Assembly: GCA_021791815.1 (NCBI GenBank)
Contig: JAJYVV010000015.1
Span: 1-41,219 of the forward strand
Length of the DNA stretch: 41,219 nt
Origin: Bacillota bacterium
GTDB taxonomy: Bacteria; Bacillota; Sulfobacillia; RBS10-35; JAJYVN01
Direction of reading: 5' to 3'
Positions 18,657 to 26,820 of the stretch are shown here, piece after piece. Position numbers and translations under genes: made by a program. Below the pieces are notes generated by a model. That model was not told the DNA's origin, ran no database searches, and saw nothing but the letters and a program-made list of their open reading frames with translations. Within the stretch, counting starts at the first letter, position 1. Each line of letters opens with the position of its first letter.

Positions 18657-19376
18657 GTGCCCTCGACGAGCCTGGCGGGTTCCGCCGCGCCCGCATCCGC
18701 CCGCGGCGAGTTGGCCCGCCTCCTGCAGCGGCGGGGGCCCCCCCGCCGCCTCCTCCGGCGGCGACTGGTGGCGATGGTGGGGATCGGCGCCCTGACCGGG
18801 CTCCTCCATTGGGTCGGTTCGGGCGATGCCGGCCTGCACGTCGCCGTCACGGCGGCGCTCGACGCCCTGGTGGCCGTCTTCGCCCCTGCGGCCTTCATCC
18901 CCGCCGTCCTGGGCGGGGAGGAGCGCCACGGTGCGCCGGCCCCAGTGCTGGCCGCCCGCCTGGCCGTTCTGGTCGCCTTCGGGTGGCTGGTGGCGGGCAG
19001 CCACCTCCTCGTCTGGGCACTCACCGCCGCGCTTGTACCCCGTGTCGGCGCCCCCGGCGGCGGCGCCCTTCCCTTCACGGTGGTGGGCGTGGGGGTGGCG
19101 GCCGCGGCGACCGCGTTGGTCTACGCCTGGCCGCGGCGCGGGGACCTCGCTCGCCGGGCGGCGGTCGGTGTGCTTGTCGTCCTCTATGTGGCGGCCTTCT
19201 GGAGCCACGCGGTGCTGCTGCGGCCGAGTCTCGCGGCGGTGCGCCACCGGGCCGCGGGATATCCGCTGCCCGTGGCGATCGGGTTCGGCGCCCTCGCGCT
19301 GCTTTCGGTCTGGGCCCTCATGCGCCACACCCTCACGCCCCGGCTCGACTCCCCCGCCGAGCGTGCGACCGTATGA
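18657..19376 (+). CDS. Polytopic membrane protein of unknown function
   Basis: This protein of about 239 residues has six to seven hydrophobic segments (for example VAMVGIGALTGLLHWVG, LAVLVAFGWLVAGSHLLVWAL, FTVVGVGVAAAATALVYAW and VGVLVVLYVAAFWSHAVLL). The start is uncertain. GTG 18657 lies seven bases after GGGGGGAGG, while ATG 18627 lacks such a site. The Arg-rich N-terminus (RRGPPRRLLRRR) would stay in the cytoplasm by the positive-inside rule. No family was recognised. The CYP102 gene follows 280 bases later on the same strand, so a shared transcript is possible but not shown. Confidence 0.65.
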   Translation: MPSTSLAGSAAPASARGELARLLQRRGPPRRLLRRRLVAMVGIGALTGLLHWVGSGDAGLHVAVTAALDALVAVFAPAAFIPAVLGGEERHGAPAPVLAARLAVLVAFGWLVAGSHLLVWALTAALVPRVGAPGGGALPFTVVGVGVAAAATALVYAWPRRGDLARRAAVGVLVVLYVAAFWSHAVLLRPSLAAVRHRAAGYPLPVAIGFGALALLSVWALMRHTLTPRLDSPAERATV

Positions 19377-19656
19377 CGGCGGGAGGCGGGTGCGGACGCG
19401 CAGCCTGCCCCGACCGGAGCGTCGGGCGACGGCCGGCGGCTCGGCACCACGAACCTCCAACCCCGCCGCCGGGCGACAGGCGGCGCCGTGGCACCGGGGC
19501 CGGCGCCCGGGAGATTCCCGGCCCGTCGCCGCGCGCGCGTTCCGCGGCGTCTCCAGGCTTCGCGTCGTACTGCACAAGCCGCAGCAGCAAGGGAGGGGAG
19601 GCGCGGCAGCAGCCGCGGGGCAACCCAGCGCCAGCGGCGGGCCGCGCCGCACGGGT

Positions 19657-22600
19657 ATGAGCGGGACGGACGACCACGCGCAGGGCCCCAACGCCGCGGC
19701 GTCCCCGGTCCTCGTCGGTCTCAAGGACATCGACCGGCGGCACCCGATCGAAAGCCTGATGGGACTCTCCAGGAAGCATGGAGCGATCTTCCAGATCGCC
19801 CGCCCGGGCGGGGGCCATCCCCTGGCCGTAGTGTCCGGATTGGAGATCGCCGACGAGGTCTTCGACGACGAGCGCTTTGACAAGACGGTGGCGGGCGGCG
19901 AGCGCGGCATCCGCAGCGTGGGCGGGGACGGCCTGTTCACGGCCTGGACGCACGAACCCAACTGGCGGAAGGCGCACAACATCCTGCTGCCCAACTTCAG
20001 CCAGCGAGCCATGCAGGGCTACCTGCCCCAGATGCTGGACCTCGCCGCGCAACTGGTCCAGAAGTGGGCTCGGTTGAATCCGGGCGAGGCCGTCGACGTC
20101 GCCGCCGACATGACGCGCGTCACCATGGACACCATCGGCCTCTGCGGCTTCGGCTATCGCTTCAATTCGTTCTACCGCGAGACCCCGCACCCCTTCGTGG
20201 CGGCCATGTCGCGGGCCCTGGCCGCGACGCAGCGCCGCATCAGCGAGCTGCCGATTCAGTCGCGGCTGCACGTGACCGCGGAGCGACGGTTGGCCGAAGA
20301 CATCGCCTTCATGAACGACATGGTCGACGGCCTGATCCGCGAGCGCCGGAAGGCGGGACGCGCCGAGAGTCCCGACCTCCTGCAATACATGCTGGACGGC
20401 GTCGATCCGGAGACCGGGCGATCGCTGGACGACGTCAACATCCGCTACCAGGTGCTGACCTTCCTCATCGCCGGACACGAGACGACCAGCAGCCTCCTCT
20501 CCTTCGCCATCTACTTCCTGATCAAGCACCCCGAGGTCGTCGCCCGGGCGCGCGCCGAGGTGGACGATGTCCTGGGATCGGATCTGGAGGCCAGCCCGAC
20601 CTTCGCCCAGGTCCACCGCCTGCGCTACGTGCATCAGGTGCTCAGTGAGTCGTTGCGGCTGTGGCCGACGGCGCCGGCGCTCTCCCGCTACCCCTACGAG
20701 GATGTGGTCCTCCGCGGCCGGTACCGCATCGCCAAGGGCGGTCAGGTGATGGTGCTTATCCCTGCGCTGCACCGGGACCCGCGGGTCTGGGGCGACGACG
20801 CCGAAGCCTTCAACCCCGACCATTTCGGGCCCGGGCGGGAGGAGCGCATTCCCGCGAACGCCTTCAAGCCGTTCGGCCACGGTCAGCGCGCCTGCATCGG
20901 CCGGCAGTTCGCGATGCAGGAGGCCGCCCTGATCCTGGGCATGGTCCTCCAGCGCTTCGACCTCGTCGATCACCTCGACTACCGGCTGAACATCCGACAG
21001 ACGTTGACCATCAAGCCGGACGGACTGTCCATCCAGGTGCGTCCCCGAGCCGGGCGCGCGCCGGCGCATGGGTCGCGGACCGAACGCGTGCCGGCCGCCC
21101 CGGCGGCGGAGGACACGCCTCTCCCCCCCGCGGCCGCGCACGGCACCCGCCTCCTCGTGCTGTATGGCTCAAACCTCGGGACAGCCGAGGGCCTGGCGCG
21201 GCAGATCGCCCGCGACGGTGTCCGTCGCGGCTATGCGGCGGAGGCCGTGGCGCTGGACGCCTGCCCGGAACGGCTGCCGACGGACCGCGCGGTGGTCGTG
21301 GTCACGGCCTCCTACAACGGAAACCCGCCGGATAACGCCGTGGGCTTCTGCGCGCGCCTGCGCGCACCCGATCTGCCCGCCGACGCCTTCACCGGCGTCC
21401 GCTTCACCGTCTTCGGCTGCGGCAATCGCGATTGGGCGGCGACCTACCAAGCGGTCCCCGATCTGGTGCAGCGAGAGATGGAGGCCCACGGGGCGCATTG
21501 CATCCACCCGAAGGGAGCGGGGGATGCGCGAGACGACTTCGACGGGCAGTTCCAGGCGTGGTTCGGGCCACTGTGGGCCGCGCTCGCGGAGGCGTGCGGC
21601 GTGCCGGCCGACGGCGCCGCACCCGTCGCGGAGCTCGCGCGCGTGGAGGTGGTTCCGTCCCCGCTCGGGGAGGCCGCCCGCACGTCGTTTCGCGCCCTGC
21701 CCATGGTGGTCGCTCGGCAGCGGGAGCTCCAGGAGCAAGGCGGCGTGCGCCCCTCGCCGCGTTCGACGCGGCACCTGGAGATCGAACTGCCGCCCGGGGT
21801 CGAGTATGAGGCGGGCGACCACCTCGGCGTCCTGCCGCGCAATTCCGCCGAAACGGTCCGTCGCGCCCTCGACCGCTTCGGCCTCGATGCCGCTGCGTAC
21901 GTTGTGATCCATCCCGACCCGTCCCTGCCCGAGCACCTGCCGGCCGGGCGGTGGCCCGTCGCTGATCTGCTCGCCAACGTGGTCGAGTTGCAGGATCCCG
22001 CCACGCGCGCGCACATCGCGCTGCTGGCCGCCCACACGGCGGATGCCGCCGAGTCCGCGGCGTTGGCCGCGCTCGCCGCCGAGGATGCCGGCGGTGCCGC
22101 CCGGTACCGGGAGGAGGTGTTGGCGAAGCGGCGCTCCGTGCTCGACCTGCTGGAGGAAAACGCCTCCTGCCGGATCCCGTTGGGCATGTTCCTCTCCATG
22201 CTGCCGGCCCTGCGGCCACGCTACTATTCGATCTCCTCCTCGCCGCTCGCCGAACCGCGGTCCTGCAGCATCACGGTGGGGGTCGTCTCCGGGCCGGCTC
22301 GGCGGGGCACGGGCACCTACCGGGGCGTCTGCTCGCACCATCTGGCGGGTCGGGTGGAGGGGTCGCGCGTCTTCGCCTTCGTCCGCCATCCCAACCAGCC
22401 CTTTCATCCCCCGGCGAACCCGCATCAGCCGATGATCATGGTCGGCCCCGGCACCGGCGTCGCCCCGTTCCGCGGCTTTCTCCAGGAGCGCCTGGCCCTC
22501 CAGCGGCGTGGCGTTCCGGTCGGCGAGGCCTTGCTCTTCTTCGGCTGCCGTGATCCGGAGCAGGACCTGCTCTATGGTGACGAACTGCGCGCCATGGAAG

Positions 22601-22896
22601 CCGCGGGCGTGGTCAGGCTCCACGTCGCTCACTCCCGCGTCCCCGGGCAGCCCAAGGTGTATGTGCAACAGCGCATCGTGGAACAGGGGCCCGAAGTGTG
22701 GCGACTGCTCCAACAGGGAGCGGTCGTGTTCGTCTGCGGCGACGCCACCAGGATGGCCCCCGATGTGCGGGCCGCGCTGGCGGCCGTGGCCGGCGCGCAG
22801 GGCGGCATGCCTGCCGAGTCCGCCGCCGACTGGTTCGCCGAGCTCCGCCAGGCCGGTCGGTACCTGGAGGACGTGTGGGGCGGAGGCGGCGCATAG
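19657..22896 (+). CDS. CYP102-type cytochrome P450/NADPH-P450 reductase fusion (P450 BM3-like)
   Basis: This 1079-residue self-sufficient monooxygenase is close in length to P450 BM3 (1048). The heme domain has AGHETTS (I-helix Thr about 276), ESLR (ExxR) and FGHGQRACIG with the ligand Cys about 413. FMN domain: YGSNLGTAEGLA (about 503). FAD/NADPH domain: RYYSISSSP, GPGTGVAPFRGF (about 930) and terminal YLEDVW. WTHEPNWRKAHNILLPNFSQ aligns almost residue by residue with BM3, and the BM3 Phe87 equivalent (F94) is kept. The entrance residues that bind fatty-acid carboxylate in BM3, Arg47 and Tyr51, align with Gly and Leu here, and BM3 Phe81/Ala82 align with Val/Gly. It would hydroxylate a hydrophobic substrate in the cytoplasm. 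No BM3R1-type repressor is adjacent. Confidence 0.96.
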   Translation: MSGTDDHAQGPNAAASPVLVGLKDIDRRHPIESLMGLSRKHGAIFQIARPGGGHPLAVVSGLEIADEVFDDERFDKTVAGGERGIRSVGGDGLFTAWTHEPNWRKAHNILLPNFSQRAMQGYLPQMLDLAAQLVQKWARLNPGEAVDVAADMTRVTMDTIGLCGFGYRFNSFYRETPHPFVAAMSRALAATQRRISELPIQSRLHVTAERRLAEDIAFMNDMVDGLIRERRKAGRAESPDLLQYMLDGVDPETGRSLDDVNIRYQVLTFLIAGHETTSSLLSFAIYFLIKHPEVVARARAEVDDVLGSDLEASPTFAQVHRLRYVHQVLSESLRLWPTAPALSRYPYEDVVLRGRYRIAKGGQVMVLIPALHRDPRVWGDDAEAFNPDHFGPGREERIPANAFKPFGHGQRACIGRQFAMQEAALILGMVLQRFDLVDHLDYRLNIRQTLTIKPDGLSIQVRPRAGRAPAHGSRTERVPAAPAAEDTPLPPAAAHGTRLLVLYGSNLGTAEGLARQIARDGVRRGYAAEAVALDACPERLPTDRAVVVVTASYNGNPPDNAVGFCARLRAPDLPADAFTGVRFTVFGCGNRDWAATYQAVPDLVQREMEAHGAHCIHPKGAGDARDDFDGQFQAWFGPLWAALAEACGVPADGAAPVAELARVEVVPSPLGEAARTSFRALPMVVARQRELQEQGGVRPSPRSTRHLEIELPPGVEYEAGDHLGVLPRNSAETVRRALDRFGLDAAAYVVIHPDPSLPEHLPAGRWPVADLLANVVELQDPATRAHIALLAAHTADAAESAALAALAAEDAGGAARYREEVLAKRRSVLDLLEENASCRIPLGMFLSMLPALRPRYYSISSSPLAEPRSCSITVGVVSGPARRGTGTYRGVCSHHLAGRVEGSRVFAFVRHPNQPFHPPANPHQPMIMVGPGTGVAPFRGFLQERLALQRRGVPVGEALLFFGCRDPEQDLLYGDELRAMEAAGVVRLHVAHSRVPGQPKVYVQQRIVEQGPEVWRLLQQGAVVFVCGDATRMAPDVRAALAAVAGAQGGMPAESAADWFAELRQAGRYLEDVWGGGGA

Positions 22897-23110
22897 GGGC
22901 GGGCGATCGCTGGAACCGGCCTCGCACGCACCCCCCACGGCGCCGGGTGCGGTGGTGCTGCCGGGGGGCGCGGCCCAGCACCGACGCACCGGTGATGGGG
23001 ATCTTGCGGCCGTTCGGGCGCCAGCTCCGGGACAGGCGAAAGCCGCGTCCCGCTTACGGGGGCGGTTTGGAGCCGCGAGCACGGGTCCGGGCGCTCGGCC
23101 GCAGCACCGG

Positions 23111-23370
23111 ATGGTCGCGCCGGGGTATGCCGCGCCGATCATCGTCCTGGACGAGCCGACCGCCTTCCCGGAACCCGCCGGCCGACGCCTTCCGGCGCTT
23201 CGCGGCCATGGCGGAGACCGCACAGCCGTCCTGGTCGGCCGCCGCCTGCCGTCGGCGCGCCTCCGCGACCGCGTGCTGGTGCTGCGCGGGGGCCGGCTGG
23301 TCGAGGACGCGCGAGGCAGCGGTGGCGGCGGGCGGGGGTATGCGAGCCCGCGGGCGGGCGGGATGGTACC
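23111..23370 (+). pseudogene. ABC-exporter ATPase fragment (C-terminal half of NBD)
   Basis: Plus-strand frames read APIIVLDEPTAF (Walker B and D-loop), then in another frame ADAFRRFAAMAE, and back to RTAVLVGRRLPSARLRDRVLVL and RGGRLVED. This is the end of an exporter NBD, where H-loop 'lisHRl.t...aD.I.vl..G.ive.G' is expected. The H-loop His is Arg (VGRRL), and the frame changes twice. No Walker A precedes it. It is probably the last third of the first subunit of a decayed exporter pair. Confidence 0.6.
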
Positions 23371-23869
23371 GGCATGGGGTGGGTGGGGCGGCTCGTGGTC
23401 GCGCCCTCCCGCCGCGTGCCCCTGGCAGTGGAGCCACAGGTGCGGCGGTCCGGTCGTCCGTGCCCGGAATCCTCCACTACTTCGCCGGGCCTCCCCGCCG
23501 GGCCACGGATCACGGCACCGCACGGTCGGGCCCGCGGAGGACCAGCGCGTCGCCCGCCTCCCTGGCTGCTGTCCCCTCCGGACCTCCGCCACCCCGGGCC
23601 GAAGGGCGACCACGGTTTGGAGCGCGCCCCGACGTCGGGGCGCGACCGCATGGGGCCTCGTGTCGGCGGTACGCTCGACCTCCGTGTGGCCGTAAGCTTG
23701 GCCGCAGGGGATCATGGGTTCCGCGGCGAGGCCCCTTCCGGTCCACGGGCGCGGGGACCGCCGCCTCCCTCCGGCCCGAGATACTCGAGTTCCCGCAACG
23801 CGTTGGGCAGCATCGCAAGGGCGGTTCTGAGGCCTGGTCTTTCTGTCGACGGTCGGCGGCCACCTCCAC
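23371..23869. other. No recognisable gene
   Basis: GC-rich sequence between two ABC-exporter shards. All ORFs look like shadows. It is probably degraded transporter sequence. Confidence 0.4.
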
Positions 23870-24880
23870 TCCCGCGAGGCGGAGGAGCTCGTGCTGCGGC
23901 GGGTCGGGCGTCCTCACGAGGAGCGGGGACCCCGGGCACAAGGCCCACCGCCTGTTCGGCAGCGGCCTCGACCTGCTGCAGGGCCTCGTCTCCACCGTGG
24001 CCGTGGCCCTGCTCTTCCGGCCCATCGCTCCGCGGCTCCCGGCGGCCCTGCTCGCCGTGCTCGTCCCCCAGGCCCTGCACGCGGGTGAGGCCAACCGCCG
24101 CTGGATGTCCTTCACCTATGGCCAGACGGAGGAGCGGGGCCGGGTCCGCTACGTGGACGGCGTGCCCACCGGCCGGGGCGAGCACAAGGATATCCGGGGA
24201 CCTGCACGGGGCGCTCTCCGACCGCTGGCGCTGCCGGCGGAAGACGCTCCGGTCCGGGATGCTGCGCGAGAAGCGCCGCCAGGCGGCCTCCGAACTGCCC
24301 TCGACCGCGCTGTCCCTGGCGGTGACCATCGCCACCGCGTTTCTGCTGGCGCACGGCCTCGCGGACCACCGGATCGCCACGGGCGGGTTCGTGGCCCTCT
24401 TCGGCGGCGTCGGGACTTTGCGAGGCGCGATGCACCGCGTCGCCTTCGGCGTCCGCGACCAGCAGACCGGATCACCGATGTGGGATACGTCCGCGAGTTC
24501 CTCGCCCTGCCCGACGCGCTGGGCCGCGGCGTGGCGGCGCCCTTTCCGGTGCCCCCGCGGGAGGGCATCCGCCTTCAGGCCGTGACCTTCACGAATCCCG
24601 GCCGCGAGGCCCCGGTGCTGCACCGCCTGGACCTGCTCCTGCGCCCCGGGGGAGCGGGTCGCGCTGGTCGGCGACAAGGGTGCTGGCCAGACCACGGTGG
24701 TGAGACTCCTGTTGGGGATTCGGCTACCGCCCCGGTGAGGGTGCTCGTTGGGCGGCCACCAGGATCTGGCCCGGGTGCAGCCGTCCGAAGGCCGGCCCCC
24801 TCGCACCGCGGCCTTCCAGCGATCGGCGCGCAGCCCGGCCACCAGGGCGACGAAGCTCTCGCGGGCGCCATGCTCGAGGT
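23870..24880 (+). pseudogene. ABC exporter (fused TMD-NBD) remnant with inactivated Walker A
   Basis: A transmembrane domain is spread over at least two frames: HRLFGSGLDLLQGLVSTVAV and ALLAVLVPQALHAGEANRRW, then HGALSDRWRCRRKTLRSGMLR and TALSLAVTIATAFLLAHGLA. It is followed by the linker VREFLALP and NBD start IRLQAVTFTNPGREAPVL. Walker A is readable in one frame as ERVALVGDKGAGQTTVVRLL, with the invariant Lys changed to Gln. The Q-loop region survives only as AFQRSARSPAT. The order matches MsbA/ABCB-type half-transporters. Frameshifts and the Walker A change show real decay. The downstream part of the NBD is missing. Confidence 0.68.
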
Positions 24881-25152
24881 GAGCCCGGCCCACCTGAGTG
24901 GTCGTCCTGAGCGCGCGCACGGCCACGAGACGACCGAGGCCCTGGCCCGCCAGACATTGCGCGAGTTGGCTACGGACATCCCGCCGCAGGAGATGTTCCG
25001 GGCGGTGCGGGACGCGGCCCCACTCGTCCCGCCGCCTGCGAGCGGGCTGTGCTGGCGGACCGCCCCCCGGCCCCTGCCGGCCAGGGGATGGGCGGCTTGG
25101 CGGACGGGCGCAAACGCGCGCTGCAGTGGCCGTCTAGCCGGCGAGCCGTCGT

Positions 25153-25542
25153 CTAGACGAAATCGGGAGCAGTGCCGCGCCCTATGGGCAGGCCGCGCAC
25201 CCGGATGCGGGCTTCGTCGGAGGCCACAACGGCGCCCTGCTCCAGGGCTTCAGCGACCAAGTCCAAGTTCTGCACGAGAAGTGCCACCTGCGCCTGGGGC
25301 CGCCGCGGTGCCCCACGGGGCAGGATCACCGAGGGTTTGGCCAGTCGAGCCAAGGCGAGCAATGCTCCGAAGTCGGTGTCGGCGGAAACCAGCACCCGTG
25401 ACTCGGCGGCCGCGCGAGCAAGCACTTCATCGTCGTTCGCTGTGGACATCCCATAGGCGGACACATGTACGGCGTCATGACCAGCGTCGTGGAGGCCAAC
25501 GGCGGCGAGAGGCGAGAGGGCTTGGTCGATCAGCAGCCTCAC
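25153..25542 (-). CDS. DUF5615 PIN-like toxin
   Basis: This 129-residue protein has the DUF5615 (Mut7-C/PIN-like) pattern: [22 protein letters not shown] with the first acidic residue, [27 protein letters not shown] with the D-x-D-F active-site region, and PSVILPRG. By family knowledge it is a predicted metal-dependent RNase toxin. GTG 25542 shares one base with the antitoxin stop (TAGTG), a translational-coupling arrangement. The gene is intact and less GC-rich than its neighbours, and it sits between shards of decayed ABC transporters, which suggests insertion into dying DNA or retention because of addiction. Confidence 0.9.
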   Translation of the reverse strand: MRLLIDQALSPLAAVGLHDAGHDAVHVSAYGMSTANDDEVLARAAAESRVLVSADTDFGALLALARLAKPSVILPRGAPRRPQAQVALLVQNLDLVAEALEQGAVVASDEARIRVRGLPIGRGTAPDFV

Positions 25543-25772
25543 TACTGCGGCACCGTCAACGGCAGCTGACGCTCCAACAACGCCTCGGCCGCATACCGCA
25601 AGGCCTCACGCATGTCCTCCGACTCCAGGTCGGGGTAGGCGCGGCAGATGTCGTCTGGACTCATGCCGTCTGCGACCATGGCCACGACCGTGGCTACCGG
25701 AATGCGCAGGCCGCGGATGCAGGGGACGCCCCCCATCTTGCGGGGGTCGGCCGTAATTCGCTCGAATCGCAT
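25542..25772 (-). CDS. DUF433 antitoxin
   Basis: This 76-residue protein follows the DUF433 pattern closely: [21 protein letters not shown], then [21 protein letters not shown] and EALRYAAE. The fold is a winged helix-turn-helix-like domain used as the antitoxin of DUF5615 proteins. The ORF track starts at a TTG (25802), but ATG 25772 has GGGGGG at seven bases and fits the family length, so it is preferred. Its stop overlaps the toxin start by one base. It probably binds its own promoter, as antitoxins generally do. Confidence 0.9.
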   Translation of the reverse strand: MRFERITADPRKMGGVPCIRGLRIPVATVVAMVADGMSPDDICRAYPDLESEDMREALRYAAEALLERQLPLTVPQ

Positions 25773-25816
25773 ACAGTTGCCCCCCAACCCAGTTCCGGTC
25801 AAAGGCCATCCGACCC

Positions 25817-25822
25817 ATCATA
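25817..25822 (-). promoter_or_regulatory. Possible -10 element of the DUF433/DUF5615 operon
   Basis: The minus strand reads TATGAT about 45 bases upstream of the antitoxin ATG, one change from the TATAAT consensus in an otherwise very GC-rich region. No clear -35 hexamer is visible at 17 bases. Position and composition are the only support. Confidence 0.3.
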
Positions 25823-26038
25823 CCCCAGCCTACGCCTGCGCTTCGTCGACTTTGGGGAGGAGCGCACGGCTCCGGGAACGCCGAGATGGCCGTTGGCGGC
25901 GGGCGTGGCGGTGGTGGGCCTGCGCGCCTTCGGCAGCCGTGGGCGGGGCGCCGCGAGGCCCGACGAGGACCCCGAAGCAATCCGGGAGGATCTCCGCCGG
26001 CCCGGCGGCTGACCGGGCTGCTCGCCCGGGCGCGCGGG

Positions 26039-26083
26039 CGCTGAGGAACGGCGCCGACTCGGCGTCGGCGTCGTTCCTCAGCG
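26039..26083. repeat. Long hairpin: 20-bp stem, 5-base loop
   Basis: CGCTGAGGAACG pairs perfectly with CGTTCCTCAGCG. Inside these arms, GCGCCGAC pairs with GTCGGCGT (one G-T wobble), leaving loop TCGGC. The stem is therefore about 20 bp. There is no T-run on either side, so a standard intrinsic terminator is not certain. It lies between the DUF433 promoter and an ABC ATPase shard. It could be a terminator, a REP-like element, or a scar of a mobile element. Confidence 0.8.
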
Positions 26084-26115
26084 ACGCACGACTGTGAGTG
26101 TGAATGTGCGCATTG

Positions 26116-26390
26116 CGTCCTGACCGTCAGGGGAGCGGGCAAGTCCACCCTGGTGCGGCTGCTCCTCGGCCTCTGCCGGCCCGATGCCGGCCGCATCTCG
26201 GCGGATGGCGTCGACTACGCCTCCATCGCACCGGAGTCCCTGCACGGCGCCGTGTCCGCGGTCTACCAGGACTGCTTCCGTTTCTCCCTCACCGGCCGGG
26301 AGAGCGGGGGCGTGGGCCGCGCGGCCTGCGACGACCTGGCGACCGCGCGCGCCGCCGACGAGGATCCAAACAAGCGCGGGGCCACGCTGG
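26116..26390 (+). pseudogene. ABC ATPase shard (Walker A half of an NBD)
   Basis: The plus strand reads RGAGKSTLVRLLLGLCRPDAG, then RISADGVDYASIAPESLHGAV and SAVYQDCFRFSLTGRES, the Walker A to Q-loop part of an exporter NBD. The P-loop has lost its first residues (VRGAGKST instead of VGxxGxGKST), there is no upstream TMD, and the frame diverges after GVGRAA without reaching a signature motif. It is bounded by the 45-base hairpin on the left and the 24-bp palindrome on the right. It is distinct from the NBD at 24.7 kb, which has its own Walker A. Confidence 0.6.
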
Positions 26391-26428
26391 CGCTGGTCGC
26401 GGGCGAATGGCTGGCCGGCCGGCGCAAG

Positions 26429-26452
26429 CGACTACACCGTACGGTGTAGTCG
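26429..26452. repeat. Perfect 24-bp palindrome without spacer
   Basis: CGACTACACCGT is followed directly by its exact reverse complement ACGGTGTAGTCG. Perfect spacer-free symmetry of this length suits a dimeric repressor operator (TetR-like) or a recombination or insertion scar. It contains the stop codon of the ABC shard ORF and lies about 36 bases upstream of the start of a small zinc-ribbon-like gene, where an operator would be plausible. Confidence 0.85.
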
Positions 26453-26487
26453 TTCGTATCCCGTTCGCATGAGGGGGGTAGAGGTGC

Positions 26488-26766
26488 GTGGCCAGCCCGA
26501 GCGTCCCGACGGCCAGCCCCTACCCCGTGTGCAATGCGAAGCTGCGCATGTGGATCACCACCTCCAAAGGCCGGGCGCCACGCGGTGGGCCTGCGCTGCC
26601 CGACCAACGGCCGCCACTTCAAGGGCTTCATCAACGATCACGACTTCGTCGCCGCCACCATCGCCAAGATCGCCGCCGCGGCCGGGGTGGCGCTGGAGGA
26701 GGTCGCCCGGCGTCCGCCGCACGTCGTCGCCGAACCCGCCACCCCGCCGGCCCTCGCAAAGCCTAG
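26488..26766 (+). pseudogene. Small zinc-ribbon-like protein gene with a frameshift
   Basis: The first frame (GTG 26488) reads SPYPVCNAKLRMWITTSKG. The natural continuation, GRHAVGLRCPTNGRHFKGFIND and HDFVAATIAKIAAAAGVALEEV, is in the next frame, so one extra base lies near the CCGGGC run at about 26570. The whole would be a small protein of about 80-90 residues with Cys-x-x-Cys-like knuckles, one of which has lost a Cys (YPVC for CPVC). Function is unknown. Either it is dead or the base is a sequencing error. Confidence 0.5.
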
Positions 26767-26820
26767 GCATGCGGGCTCGCCCCCCCCGACGGCGGGACGC
26801 CCGGCCGACCTCCCGGCCGC

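Noticed and set aside
22698-26012. 1104-residue plus-strand ORF read as one protein
   Set aside because: Contains ABC-exporter pieces but also long non-homologous stretches and antisense of the toxin-antitoxin genes. It is a chance-open frame through decayed sequence.
26039-26452. Insertion sequence bounded by the hairpin and the palindrome
   Set aside because: The two repeats share no sequence, there is no transposase, and no target duplication was seen. Kept only as a question in the findings.
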